Source: Rhodanobacter sp. | Lineage (GTDB): Bacteria > Pseudomonadota > Gammaproteobacteria > Xanthomonadales > Rhodanobacteraceae | Direction of reading: 5' to 3' | Length of the DNA: 64,000 bases | Assembly (NCBI GenBank): GCA_004298015.1 | Contig: SCSE01000039.1 | Span: forward strand, 1 to 64,000 | Shown: in pieces, positions 1 through 9,000 of the stretch | Layout of the letters: the number at the start of each line of letters is the position of its first letter | Position numbering within the stretch: the stretch's first letter is position 1 | Translations under genes and position numbers: made by a program | The notes under the pieces: generated by a model | Told to the model about the DNA's origin: nothing | Databases searched by the model: none | Seen by the model: the letters and a program-made list of their open reading frames with translations, nothing else

Positions 1-3
1 TTC

Positions 4-99
4 CGTCATTCCTGCGAAAGCAGGAATCCAGTGACTTCTGCCGTTTGCAGGCTACATAAGGCGCGGGGGCGCTGGATTCCCGCTTTCGCGAGAATGACG
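4..99. repeat. Palindromic REP-like repeat beside the decarboxylase remnant
   Basis: Two 28-base arms (4-31 and 72-99) are inverted copies of each other with about three mismatches. They start CGTCATTCCTGCGAAAGC and end in GGAATCCAG. The centre is about 40 bases. This is the layout of a dispersed REP/MITE-type hairpin. Its right end lies 3 bases from the stop codon of the truncated gene at 103-903, so it probably marks the break point. I saw no second copy in this window. Confidence 0.75.
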
Positions 100-102
100 A
101 GC

Positions 103-903
103 TTAAGTAAGTGCCATTCGGATCAGGGCCGATTCCTTGGGCTGGAATAGCCACTTGTGTGCAGATACCGACACGGAGTCTGCGCGGTCGATTCCGGTCA
201 ACCGGTCGGCATAGGAGCTCAGGCGAAGAGGGCCTGCCCACGCCGCATCGACATGAGTCCAGGCCGCGCGGCCCGCAAGATCGAGTGGGTCTATGGCACC
301 CGCGCCCGTTGTTCCGGCGGTAAGTACCAATGCGGCCCGCGTCAAATCGTGGGGTAGCGATTCGCCAACAAGCTTCCCGTGCCGGTCGGCAGGCAGCCCT
401 CGGAAACGCAAGCCCAGAATATGAGCGGCTTTGCGGATCGAGAGATGGGCCTCCTCGGACGCGACCACCTCTTCGATGTGGGCGCATTCCCGTGCAGCCC
501 ACAGTGCGGTCAGATTTGCCAGCGTCGATCCGGGCGTCATATGGCCACCCGTCATCCCGAAAGCGGGTGCGAGCCACTCCATAACCCGTTGTTCGACCAT
601 GCGGGCTACCGGCGCGGTGGCAGGGTGCAGCAGGTTCTGGTTCAGCGCGGCGTTCCACAGCGTCGTTGCCCAGGTTATCCAGGGGGTCGGCGGGTCCATA
701 TGGGCAAACGATGTGGCTGCGCCAAGGCGCGCCGCTCCCCCCAGGATGCCCGCTGCCAAATACTCGAGGGTCGCATGAGGGCCGAACCCCTTTTCCGGCA
801 ACATGATCGGCAGAGCGATGGAATCGACGGCCTCATGGTCGCGTCCCAAGAGCTCGATTGCATGCAGCAACCCCTTTCGATCGCCTAGAAAATCTCTATC
901 CAT
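103..903 (-). pseudogene. PLP-dependent group II decarboxylase, C-terminally truncated
   Basis: The 266-residue product resembles the aromatic-L-amino-acid/glutamate decarboxylase family (PLP fold type I). It has the cofactor-stacking His (about H152, in EEAHLSIRKAA), the Asp of HVDAAW (D219) and the Schiff-base Lys in SVSAHKWLFQP (K250). Family members run to about 450-500 residues, so the small C-terminal domain is missing. The frame ends in RMALT and a TAA, 3 bases from a palindromic repeat at 4-99, which suggests insertion or rearrangement. The rest could lie before position 1. The ATG at 903 has no clear Shine-Dalgarno. The fragment keeps the cofactor lysine but probably cannot form the normal dimer active site. 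Confidence 0.75.
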
Positions 904-1060
904 CTGTACCGGTCTGCCAAACGGTTTTCCGGGTGACTATAAAGGATTCCGGGGCAAACGCCGGCCGGGATGGCAAGCCATACCCCCGATGTGGCCGGCT
1001 CAAAGCCTGGCGACGGAGCGTCATCACGTCGCCCTGTCGGCCGCTGGTGGAGGCGTGTGC

Positions 1061-1570
1061 TCAAGACGCCACGAGGTCGTCGGACAACTTCCGCCAGGGC
1101 GTCAGATTCCAGTGTCCGCGCGCCTGTCCCGAGGGCGAGGGCAGCACGAACAATCGGGTTGCTCCGAGGGTTTCCGGCTGCAAGCCGTAGTCGATCACGC
1201 GCCCGAGTACGGCGCGGGCAGCGTTCTTGCTGGTGAAGGCCAGCCGACGTGGCGCGTGGTGCTCGATCCTGGCGAGCAGGCTGGCGACATCGAAAGCATC
1301 GCGTGGCAGTTCGTGGTCGTTGCCGGCGTGGTACTTGGCCAGGTCGGTGAGGCCGATGCCGTGCTGGATCAACTGGCGGAATTCGCACGGTGCGAACTGA
1401 CGCGGGGTGATCCCGGATTCGAACAGCGCACGCCAGAACCAGTTGCCGGGATGGGCGTAGTAGGCGCCCTCGGCCGCCGAGCGCCGGCTGGCCGCGGTGC
1501 CGCAGAAGACCAGCTTGAGACCGGGCTGCAACAGATCCGGCAGCAGCGGTTCGTCAGCGGCTGGCGCCAT
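1061..1570 (-). CDS. mug: Mug/TDG-type mismatch-specific uracil-DNA glycosylase
   Basis: A 169-residue protein with the uracil-DNA glycosylase fold features of the Mug/TDG branch: an N-terminal strand-loop FCGTAAS at about residues 21-27, the following AHPGNWFWRAL segment, and a late LPSPSGQARGHW loop that would contact DNA. The family excises uracil or ethenocytosine opposite guanine as the first step of base excision repair. I chose the ATG at 1570 because upstream in-frame residues are low-complexity Ser/Thr and antisense-like. This start overlaps the end of the upstream gene by 17 bases, which implies translational coupling. The symbol follows family resemblance; substrate preference within the family is not known. 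Confidence 0.8.
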   Translation of the reverse strand: MAPAADEPLLPDLLQPGLKLVFCGTAASRRSAAEGAYYAHPGNWFWRALFESGITPRQFAPCEFRQLIQHGIGLTDLAKYHAGNDHELPRDAFDVASLLARIEHHAPRRLAFTSKNAARAVLGRVIDYGLQPETLGATRLFVLPSPSGQARGHWNLTPWRKLSDDLVAS

Positions 1571-2261
1571 CGTCGTGCGTGTCGTCGTCGAGCAGGAAAT
1601 CGGTGAACTGGAAGCGCTCGTCACGCAGCACCGACTCACCGCGGCGCAGTTTCAAGGGTTGACGGTACAGCGGTCCGGCATAGCTCAATGTATGGAATTC
1701 GCCCTGTTCGCCACACGGGTCGACGCTGGCGGGCAGGTCGTCGAGCAGGGCGGCGTCAAACCGGCGACCGGCGTAGCCGGCATCCAGCTGGCGGGTATCC
1801 ACGCAGCACAGCCGGGCACGATGACCTTCGCCGATGAAGCGCCGCGACAGCGCCGCGGTGTCCTCGCCCCACAGCGGAAACACCGCGCGCCAGTTGGCGC
1901 GCCCGAGTTGCCGGATACGGTAGTCACGCACATCCTGCAGAAACAGGTCGCCGAACGCGCAGTGACGGATGCCGGGCCAGCGCATGCGGGCCTCGGCCAA
2001 GGCGCGCTCATGGGCTTCCTCATACGCCTCGTTGTTGCCGGGCCAGTCCATCGGAACCTCCAGCAGGGGCAGTCCGAGAGATGCGGCTTGCGCCAGCAGC
2101 ACGTCGTGACGAACGCCATGCATGGCGATGCGCTGATAGGTCCGGTTGACCGTGGTGAGCAGGCCGACCACTTGCCAGCGTGGCTCGCCGAGCAGGCTTT
2201 GCAACGCCATCAGGCAGTCCTTGCCGCCACTCCAGGCCAGCAGGATGGGGGTGATTTTCAT
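1554..2261 (-). CDS. Dph6-like adenine nucleotide alpha hydrolase (PP-loop ATP pyrophosphatase)
   Basis: The 235-residue protein starts with a strand leading into the PP-loop AWSGGKDC (residues 9-16), the ATP-pyrophosphatase signature. It also carries DPCGEQGEFHT at about 183-193, a hallmark of the Dph6/diphthine-ammonia-ligase family. Bacteria have no diphthamide, so the bacterial substrate is unknown; an ATP-dependent amidation or ligation is the inference. It forms a two-gene unit with the overlapping glycosylase at 1061-1570. It is cytoplasmic, with no signal peptide or membrane segment. Confidence 0.85.
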   Translation of the reverse strand: MKITPILLAWSGGKDCLMALQSLLGEPRWQVVGLLTTVNRTYQRIAMHGVRHDVLLAQAASLGLPLLEVPMDWPGNNEAYEEAHERALAEARMRWPGIRHCAFGDLFLQDVRDYRIRQLGRANWRAVFPLWGEDTAALSRRFIGEGHRARLCCVDTRQLDAGYAGRRFDAALLDDLPASVDPCGEQGEFHTLSYAGPLYRQPLKLRRGESVLRDERFQFTDFLLDDDTHDDGASR

Positions 2262-2307
2262 GCCGATACTCTAACCCGCCATGAGCGAGATCGTCGCGTG
2301 ATTGCCG

Positions 2308-3702
2308 CTACCACGCCAGGCGGGCAAGCAGGCGCCCGTCCTTCAGCGTGAAGTCCAGTTGCACGGCCAGAGCCTGTGCGGCGGCATGGGCCAGCGCCAG
2401 GCCGAGGCCGGCGTGACCGGCGTGTGGCGGTTGTTTGCGCCAGAAGCGTTCGCCGAAGTTGTCCAGGTCGGAGGGTTCGAGTTCGGGCGCCGCGTTGTCG
2501 ATCACCGTAGCCTCGCGGCTCAGCCGAACGACCACCCGGTCACCGCCGGGTGCATAGGCGCAGGCGTTGCCGAGCAGGTTCGCCATGATTACCTCAAGCA
2601 GCGCGGGATCGGTATGCAGGTTGACCGGCGGGGTCCCTTCAGTGTGCAGCTCGATGCCACGTTCGCCGGCAAGCGGTTGCTGTCGCTGCAATTGCCGCTG
2701 CAACCATGGCAGCAGCTCCAGCGATTGCCGTTGCGGTCGCTCCAGACCGGATTTCAGGCGCGTGAGCAAGAGCAGGGCGGTGACGGTGGCCTCCAGCTCC
2801 GCACCGATGAGACCGATCTCACCGAGGATGTCCGACATGCTGCGACCGCTGGGGTAACGCGCTTCGATTTCGGTCAAGGCGCGCAATTCGGCCAGTCGGG
2901 TGCGGGTTTCGTGTGCCAGGCCGCTGGCAAACTGGCGCTCACGGGCAAGTCCCTCGTCCATGCGGCCCAGCACATCGTTGAAGCGACCGACCAGAGGGTC
3001 GAGTTCGCGCATTCCCAGCGCCGCCAGACGCTGGCCGGGAGCATTCGGCCCGATGTCGCGCATGCGTTCAACCAGCACCCCGACAGGGCGCAATCCACGA
3101 CGCACAATCAGCGGTACCGCGAGCAGGGCGATCGCCAAGGCCAGCGCGGGACCGAGCAACAGGGTCCAGTCTGTCGCGAGCAGGATCTGGTCGATCGCCT
3201 TGCGATCCTGTTCGAACAGCAACGCACACTGACGCGGTGCGCTGTTGTCGCTGGCGTCCCGGGTCGGGGTCGTTTCGCCATTGTCGACGGGATCGGGAAT
3301 GAAACTGAATTGCACCGAACCCAGATGTTGCTCGCCATGCCGAAGACGGGCGAAGTGCGGTTTCGGGCCGACATGATCGAACCAGTCGGCAGGTACCGCC
3401 GGTGGCGGCGGCGTACTGAATCGTGGCGGCTCACCATCACAGCGCAATGCATGGTACGTAGGGCTGCTGCCGCCGAGCAGACCGGCTCGCGGTTGCGAGC
3501 CGGGATCGCCGGGGGACTCGTCCTGTTCCAGCTGAGCCATCGAGCTGACCGCGATGGCCTGGGTCAGCAGGTTCTGCTGAAACCGGCCCTCCATCTCGTG
3601 GTCGATGCGCCAGTCCATCAATTTGGCCCCGCCACCGAGGACCAGCAGGCTGGTGATCACCAGCAGCATGGTGATGCGTGCGGACAGCGACGCCGGTGTC
3701 AT
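2308..3702 (-). CDS. Sensor histidine kinase with atypical H-box
   Basis: A 464-residue membrane kinase. TM1 is at about residues 9-26 and TM2 at 180-200, enclosing a periplasmic sensor of about 150 residues rich in Pro and polar residues. A HAMP-like linker follows (202-255). The phospho-accepting His is H264 in GLAHETRTRL; the usual HELRTPL Pro is Arg here. The ATP-binding domain has the N-box NLLGNACAYAPGG and a G-box-like HAGLGLAL near the C-terminus. The gene lies 13 bases downstream of the response regulator at 3716-4381, so the two form one operon and cognate pair. The stimulus is not evident; the pair is of the QseBC/PmrAB style. Confidence 0.85.
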   Translation of the reverse strand: MTPASLSARITMLLVITSLLVLGGGAKLMDWRIDHEMEGRFQQNLLTQAIAVSSMAQLEQDESPGDPGSQPRAGLLGGSSPTYHALRCDGEPPRFSTPPPPAVPADWFDHVGPKPHFARLRHGEQHLGSVQFSFIPDPVDNGETTPTRDASDNSAPRQCALLFEQDRKAIDQILLATDWTLLLGPALALAIALLAVPLIVRRGLRPVGVLVERMRDIGPNAPGQRLAALGMRELDPLVGRFNDVLGRMDEGLARERQFASGLAHETRTRLAELRALTEIEARYPSGRSMSDILGEIGLIGAELEATVTALLLLTRLKSGLERPQRQSLELLPWLQRQLQRQQPLAGERGIELHTEGTPPVNLHTDPALLEVIMANLLGNACAYAPGGDRVVVRLSREATVIDNAAPELEPSDLDNFGERFWRKQPPHAGHAGLGLALAHAAAQALAVQLDFTLKDGRLLARLAW

Positions 3703-3715
3703 GCCGGGGGGGCGC

Positions 3716-4381
3716 TCATGCGATCAGGTAACCGGTACCACGGCGCGTCTCGATCAGCCCGGGCACACCGGCCGCATCGAGTTTGCGGCGCAGGCCGAAG
3801 ACCAGCACCTCGACGCTGCGGTCGGAGACTTCGCTGTCACTGCCCGCGGTGCGCTCGAGAATCTCCAGGCGACTGAAGGCCCGGCCCCGGTGGCGCAGCA
3901 GCAGGCCGAGTACGGCAAATTCCCGCGGCGTCAGTGGCAACGGTTCATCGTGTACGCTGGCACTTTGTGACAGCGGGTCCCAGGCCAGCGGTCCGTAATG
4001 GAGCACGGGGGGCTGCGCTTGCTGCGGACGTCGTGCCAGTGCGTGCAGCCGTGCCACCAGTTCGTCGAAGGCAAACGGCTTGACCATGTAGTCGTCGGCG
4101 CCGGCGTTGAGCGCCTTGATCCGGTCCGGGACCTGATCTCGTGCTGAAAGCACCAGAACCCGGGGCCGACGATCGCCCGCTGGAAGGTTGTGCAGCACGC
4201 CAATGCCATCGAGCCGCGGCAGCATCAGGTCGAGTACGACCAGGTCGTAGTCATAGCTGGCCAGGAAGCCACCGGCCTCCACCCCGTCGCCAGCGGCATC
4301 CACGGTGAATCCCGCACCTTGCAGACCGTGTTGCAGGGTCTGACGCAGGCGCTCGGAGTCCTCGACCAGCAGCAATTTCAT
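3716..4381 (-). CDS. OmpR-family response regulator
   Basis: A 221-residue two-domain regulator. The receiver domain has the acidic pair E7/D8, phospho-acceptor D51 in VVLDLMLPRLDG, and the conserved Lys in MVKPF (K101). The C-terminal winged helix (about 125-221) has the transactivation loop, a recognition helix in DRSVEVLVFGLRRKL and the wing GTGYLIA. It should bind direct repeats near its target promoters when phosphorylated by the kinase encoded immediately downstream. It is transcribed away from rng; the shared 164-base spacer holds both promoters. Closest in style to QseB, PmrA and TctD. Confidence 0.9.
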   Translation of the reverse strand: MKLLLVEDSERLRQTLQHGLQGAGFTVDAAGDGVEAGGFLASYDYDLVVLDLMLPRLDGIGVLHNLPAGDRRPRVLVLSARDQVPDRIKALNAGADDYMVKPFAFDELVARLHALARRPQQAQPPVLHYGPLAWDPLSQSASVHDEPLPLTPREFAVLGLLLRHRGRAFSRLEILERTAGSDSEVSDRSVEVLVFGLRRKLDAAGVPGLIETRRGTGYLIA

Positions 4382-4545
4382 GCGGTATTCCCGAGTCTTT
4401 CCATGTCGCGCCAGACTGCAAGCCTAAAGCAAATAGTGGTCTGGTTTCAGTATTGTCGCGGTGCCGTAGGCAAATCCGGCGAAATGGCGCATCGACAGCA
4501 TGCGCATACAGCCGTTATAAAGATGCTCTGTCCGGGGAGTGTTCG

Positions 4546-6054
4546 GTGAGCGAAGAAATTCTGATCAACGTGACACCGCGCGAGACGCGGGTGGGTGTGG
4601 TGGAAAACGGGATGCTGCAGGAAGTTCACGTCGAACGGGCGTCCCGTCGAGGCTATGTCGGCAACGTCTACAAGGGCAGGGTACAGCGCGTGATGCCCGG
4701 GATGCAGGCGGTGTTCGTCGACATCGGACTGGAACGCGCCGCGTTTCTCCATGCTTCGGATATTGTGCGGCTGGCACCCGCGATCACCGTCGAGCGTGAC
4801 GATGCGGCCGGCAACGGCAACGGCAACGGTCATGTCCCGTCGATCAGCGAACTGGTGCATGAAGGCCAGGAGATCGTGGTGCAGGTGGTCAAGGACCCGA
4901 TCAGCACCAAGGGTGCGCGGCTTTCGACCCACCTGTCGATTCCTTCGCGCTATCTGGTGCTGCTGCCCTATGCCCGCACCCTGGGCATCTCGGCACGGAT
5001 CGAGGATGAGGAAGAGCGCCAGCGGCTGAAGGACGTGCTGACACCGCTGATCGGAGACGATGTGCCCGAGAGCCCCCGGCTGGGCTACATCGTGCGTACC
5101 AATGCCGAGGGTCAGCGCGCCGAATCGCTGGCGTTCGATGTGACCTACCTGGGCAAGGTATGGCGCGTAGTGCAGGAAAATATCGCCCGGGCCAAAGTCG
5201 GCGAGCGTGTCTATGAGGAATTGTCACTGCCGCTGCGCAGCCTGCGTGACATGCTCAACGATGACATCGAAAAGGTACGCGTGGATTCACGCGTAACCTT
5301 CGAGAAAGTGGTCAAGTTCGTGCACAAGTTCATGCCGAGTCTGGATGACCGCATCGAACACTACGACGGCGAGCGCCCGATCTTCGATCTCTACGGGGTC
5401 GAGGACGAGATGCAGCGGGCGCTGAAAAAAGAAGTGCCACTCAAGTCCGGTGGTTACCTGATCGTCGACCAGACCGAGGCGATGACCACCATTGACGTCA
5501 ATACCGGCGCCTACCTCGGTACGCGCAACCTGGAGGAAACGGTCTACCGCACCAACCTCGAGGCCGCGCAGGCGGCATCCCGGCAACTGCGGCTGCGCAA
5601 TCTTGGCGGTATCATCATCATCGACTTCATCGACATGGTCGACGACGAACACAAGCGCCAGGTGTTGCGCATGCTGAACAAGGGCCTGGCGCGCGATCAT
5701 GCGAAGACCACGGTCTACCCGATGTCGGCGTTGGGCCTGGTCGAGATGACCCGGAAACGCACCACGGAAAGCCTGGCCCGCCAGCTTTGCGAGGCCTGCC
5801 CCACGTGCAGCGGGCGTGGCGTACTGAAGACCGCCGAGACTGTTACCTACGAGATTTTTCGTGAAATCACCCGTGCGGTTCGCCAGTTCAATGCGGAGAA
5901 ACTGCTGGTCATGGCCAGCCCGACCGTAGTCAACCGGATTCTCGAAGAGGAGTCCAGCGCGGTGGCTGAACTGGAAGAGTTCATCTCCAAAAGCATACGC
6001 TTTCAAGCCGAGGAGCATTATTCGCAGGAACAGTTCGATGTGGTGTTGCTGTAA
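4546..6054 (+). CDS. rng: Ribonuclease G
   Basis: A 502-residue endoribonuclease of the RNase E/G family (E. coli RNase G is 489). It matures the 16S rRNA 5' end and takes part in mRNA decay. Visible parts are the S1 domain (DIGLERAAFLH), the DNase-I-like catalytic core with VDQTEAMTTIDVNTG (acidic D308 and D317), the IIIIDFIDM segment (D360), and a zinc-link CPTCSGRG (C418, C421). The start is GTG at 4546, with GGGGAG at 4534-4539 six bases upstream; earlier in-frame codons give a basic, non-conserved extension. A three-fold Asn-Gly repeat (DNA 4810-4827) sits in the S1 domain. It is first in the rng-yhdP-tldD cluster. Confidence 0.95.
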   Translation: MSEEILINVTPRETRVGVVENGMLQEVHVERASRRGYVGNVYKGRVQRVMPGMQAVFVDIGLERAAFLHASDIVRLAPAITVERDDAAGNGNGNGHVPSISELVHEGQEIVVQVVKDPISTKGARLSTHLSIPSRYLVLLPYARTLGISARIEDEEERQRLKDVLTPLIGDDVPESPRLGYIVRTNAEGQRAESLAFDVTYLGKVWRVVQENIARAKVGERVYEELSLPLRSLRDMLNDDIEKVRVDSRVTFEKVVKFVHKFMPSLDDRIEHYDGERPIFDLYGVEDEMQRALKKEVPLKSGGYLIVDQTEAMTTIDVNTGAYLGTRNLEETVYRTNLEAAQAASRQLRLRNLGGIIIIDFIDMVDDEHKRQVLRMLNKGLARDHAKTTVYPMSALGLVEMTRKRTTESLARQLCEACPTCSGRGVLKTAETVTYEIFREITRAVRQFNAEKLLVMASPTVVNRILEEESSAVAELEEFISKSIRFQAEEHYSQEQFDVVLL

Positions 6055-6075
6055 ACCCAACTGGGCCGGTGTCGC

Positions 6076-9000
6076 GTGAATGCGCCGTGGTGGCGTCGCG
6101 GTGCCCGCGTGCTGGGCTGGACAGCTGGCGTTTCGGTCATCCTGCTGGCCTTGCTGGCGGCGCTGGCGCAATTGTTGCTGCCCCTGCTGGCACAGCATCC
6201 GCAGTGGGTGGCCGCCCAGCTCAGTCAGCAGCTCAAGCGACCGGTCAGCTTCGCCTCGATGGAGGGGCGCTGGACCGCATCCGGCCCGGTATTTGTGATG
6301 CATGGGGTGACGGTCGGTGCGGTGCCCCCCGGCAAAGGTAATGCACTGCAGATCCCCGAGGCGGAACTGCAACTGGATTTTGGTGGCTGGCTGCTGCCTT
6401 CGCGGCACTTGCTCAACCTGCATGTGCAGGGTCTGCAACTTGATCTGCTGCATGACGCGTCAGGCAAGTGGCATGTCAACGGTCTGGGCTTGAGCGGTCA
6501 GTCGCATGCCCAGCCGGTATCGTTGGGGCCGTTGTCGGTAGACCTGTGGCTGGAGCATCTGCGCATCGTGGTCACCGATACCGGTCCCGGCAAGCAGTAC
6601 ACCTTGCTGGCGCGGCAGTTGCGATTGAGCCGTCACGGCAGCGAAATCCGTTTCGGCGGTGTGTTGAGACGCGAGGGTGTGGCCACGGCGCTGCACATGG
6701 CCGGTCGTTTTCAGGAAGACGGCCGATCCGGCAGGGTATGGCTTGGCGCGGACGGCGTCGACCTCAAGCCCTTGCTCGATGGCATGAACATGGAGGGCTA
6801 TACGGCTGACCGGGGGCGTGGTCGGCTGGCGGTGTGGCTGGATTGGCGCAAGGGGCAACTGACCCGTTGCCTGCTGCGGCTCGATCTGGACAAGGTGGGC
6901 GTGACCGCGCCGGATGGTGCCACCGCCAGCGTGGCGTCACTTCACGGCCTGGCCGGATTGCAGCTGACTGCCGATGGTTATGATGTTCGATGGGCTGGAG
7001 ACGATGACGGGGCAATGGCCGCCGCCGTGCATCAACCCGGCACGGCTAAGCTTGAGGTGGGCGTTGCTGCGCGTGAGCTTCAGCTGGCGCCGCTGCTGCC
7101 GTGGCTGGCGCTGAAACCCGAGCTTGCGCCGGGACTGGCGCATTGGCTTGGCAGTGGCAACCCGCGTGGCGATCTTGTTCGCGTAGGCTTGCGCTGGAGC
7201 GGCAATGGCGGGCTGCAGATGCTGGATCTGGCCTTCCGGCAATTGTCGATCGAGCCGGTGGGCAAGCTGCCCGGGGTCAGCAACCTGCAGGGCGAATTGC
7301 GTGGTGACATGGAAGCGGTATCGCTGCGGCTGCCGGCGCAGGCCACCACGCTGCAGTTTCCGCAGCTGTTCCAGCAGCCGCTGGTCCTGAACCGGCTGCA
7401 GGGCACCATGGCGTTCTGGCGCCAGGACGATGATTGGCACCTCGGGGCCGACCCACTGGATTTTGACGGTGCCGGTTATGCCGGGCAGGTGCGTGGCCAG
7501 GTGGTCCTGCCGGCACAGGGCGGGGCCCCGTTCCTGGATCTGTACGCCAGCCTCGATCACGCCGACGTGACATCCGCGCGCTTGTTCTGGCCGATCCACG
7601 CCATGTCGCCGGGGACCATCCAGTGGCTGGACCATGCGCTAGTGTCCGGCACCATCACCCAGGCTCAGGCGTTGGTGCGCGGCAACCTGGCTGATTGGCC
7701 GTTTCGTCAGCACGAGGGGCGGTTCGAGGCCCAGGCGGTCATTCATGACCTGACTTTCGACTACGGCAAGAACTGGCCACGCGCCGAGGGCGTCGATGCG
7801 GTCGCCCGCTTCGTCAACAACGGCATGTTGGTCCAGGCCAGCGATGGGCAGGCGCTCGGTGTGAAAATCGACAAGGCAGTGGCACTGATTCCGGATTTCG
7901 GCGACGGATTGCTCGACCTCAACATGCGTGGCAGCGGACGTGGCGGTAGCTTGATGCGCTTCATCCGCAAGAGTCCGATCGGCAGCCACCAGGCCGACAC
8001 GCTCGGCAAGCTCACCCTGGGTGGCCGCGGCACCTTCAATTTTCACCTGATCTGGCCGTTGAAGGATCGCGCGGATGTGCAGCTCGATGGCGCTGCCCAG
8101 TTGGTCGATGCCGATCTCTCGGCGCCGGACTGGAAGCTGCACCTGGGCAAGCTCAACGGGCCGATGACATTCGATCTGCATGGCTTGAACGCCGGTCCGC
8201 TGGCGACCCGCTTCCGCGGCGAGCCGGCGACCTTGAAGCTGACGCTTGCCGGTGCCAACAGCAACCCGGGAACGGTATTGGCGGCACACCTGCAGGGTCG
8301 CTACCAGCTCGCCGAGCTGGTGCAGCAATACCCGGCACTGGATTGGCTTGGGCAGGCGGCGAAAGGACGCAGTGATTTCGACATCGGCTACATGATTTTC
8401 CACCGGCCGGGCAGCCCTGTCCTGGGCCAGATGCTGAGCGTGGACTCATCATTGAACGGCATGCGGCTCGATTTCCCCGCCCCGCTGGACAAGCCTGCCA
8501 CGGTCAGCTTGCCACTGCATCTGACGATGGCTCTGCCAGTGACTGGAAGTGAGCTTCAATTGTCACTGGGACAGGTATTGCGTGGGCGGCTGCGGTTGCC
8601 CACCGAGACCGGGCAGCCGTTGGCCGGCAGCCTGGCGTTCGGCGATCAGATGCCGCAGACGCTGCCACCACGCGACTTGCGTATTCGCGGTCATGCCGAT
8701 CGCCTGGATGTCACCGGCTGGGTTCAGCGTGCAGCTGCCGGTGGCAGCGGGAGTGGCCCGGGCCTGGAAAGCATCGACATCGGCACCGGCAACGCCTTGT
8801 GGTTTGGGCGCTCGCTGGGGGCGATGAAGATCAGGGCGACACCACAAGCGGATCGGATCGTCTTCGATGTGGACGGCAAGGCCATGGTGGGCAACGTCCA
8901 GTTGCCGACGCGCAACCTGCGCAAACGCGGCATTACCGCACGCCTGCAACGACTGTACTGGCCGCAGGGGGCACCCGCCCCACATGCTGCGCCGACATCG

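Noticed and set aside
904-1060. Possible tRNA or RNA gene between the decarboxylase remnant and the glycosylase
   Set aside because: An antisense frame carries a peptide (PGFEPATSG) often seen near tRNA loci, but no cloverleaf, T-loop or acceptor stem could be drawn.
885-1388. A 167-residue minus-strand frame
   Set aside because: Overlaps the Mug-type gene in another frame and has only Arg/Pro-rich composition.
2302-3876. A 524-residue plus-strand frame over the histidine kinase
   Set aside because: Antisense to the kinase with its H-box and ATP-binding motifs; composition is Gln/Arg-rich noise typical of GC-rich opposite strands.
4810-4827. GGCAAC hexamer repeated three times in rng as a phase-variable site
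   Set aside because: Three in-frame units in a flexible loop cannot switch the gene off and are too few for slippage.
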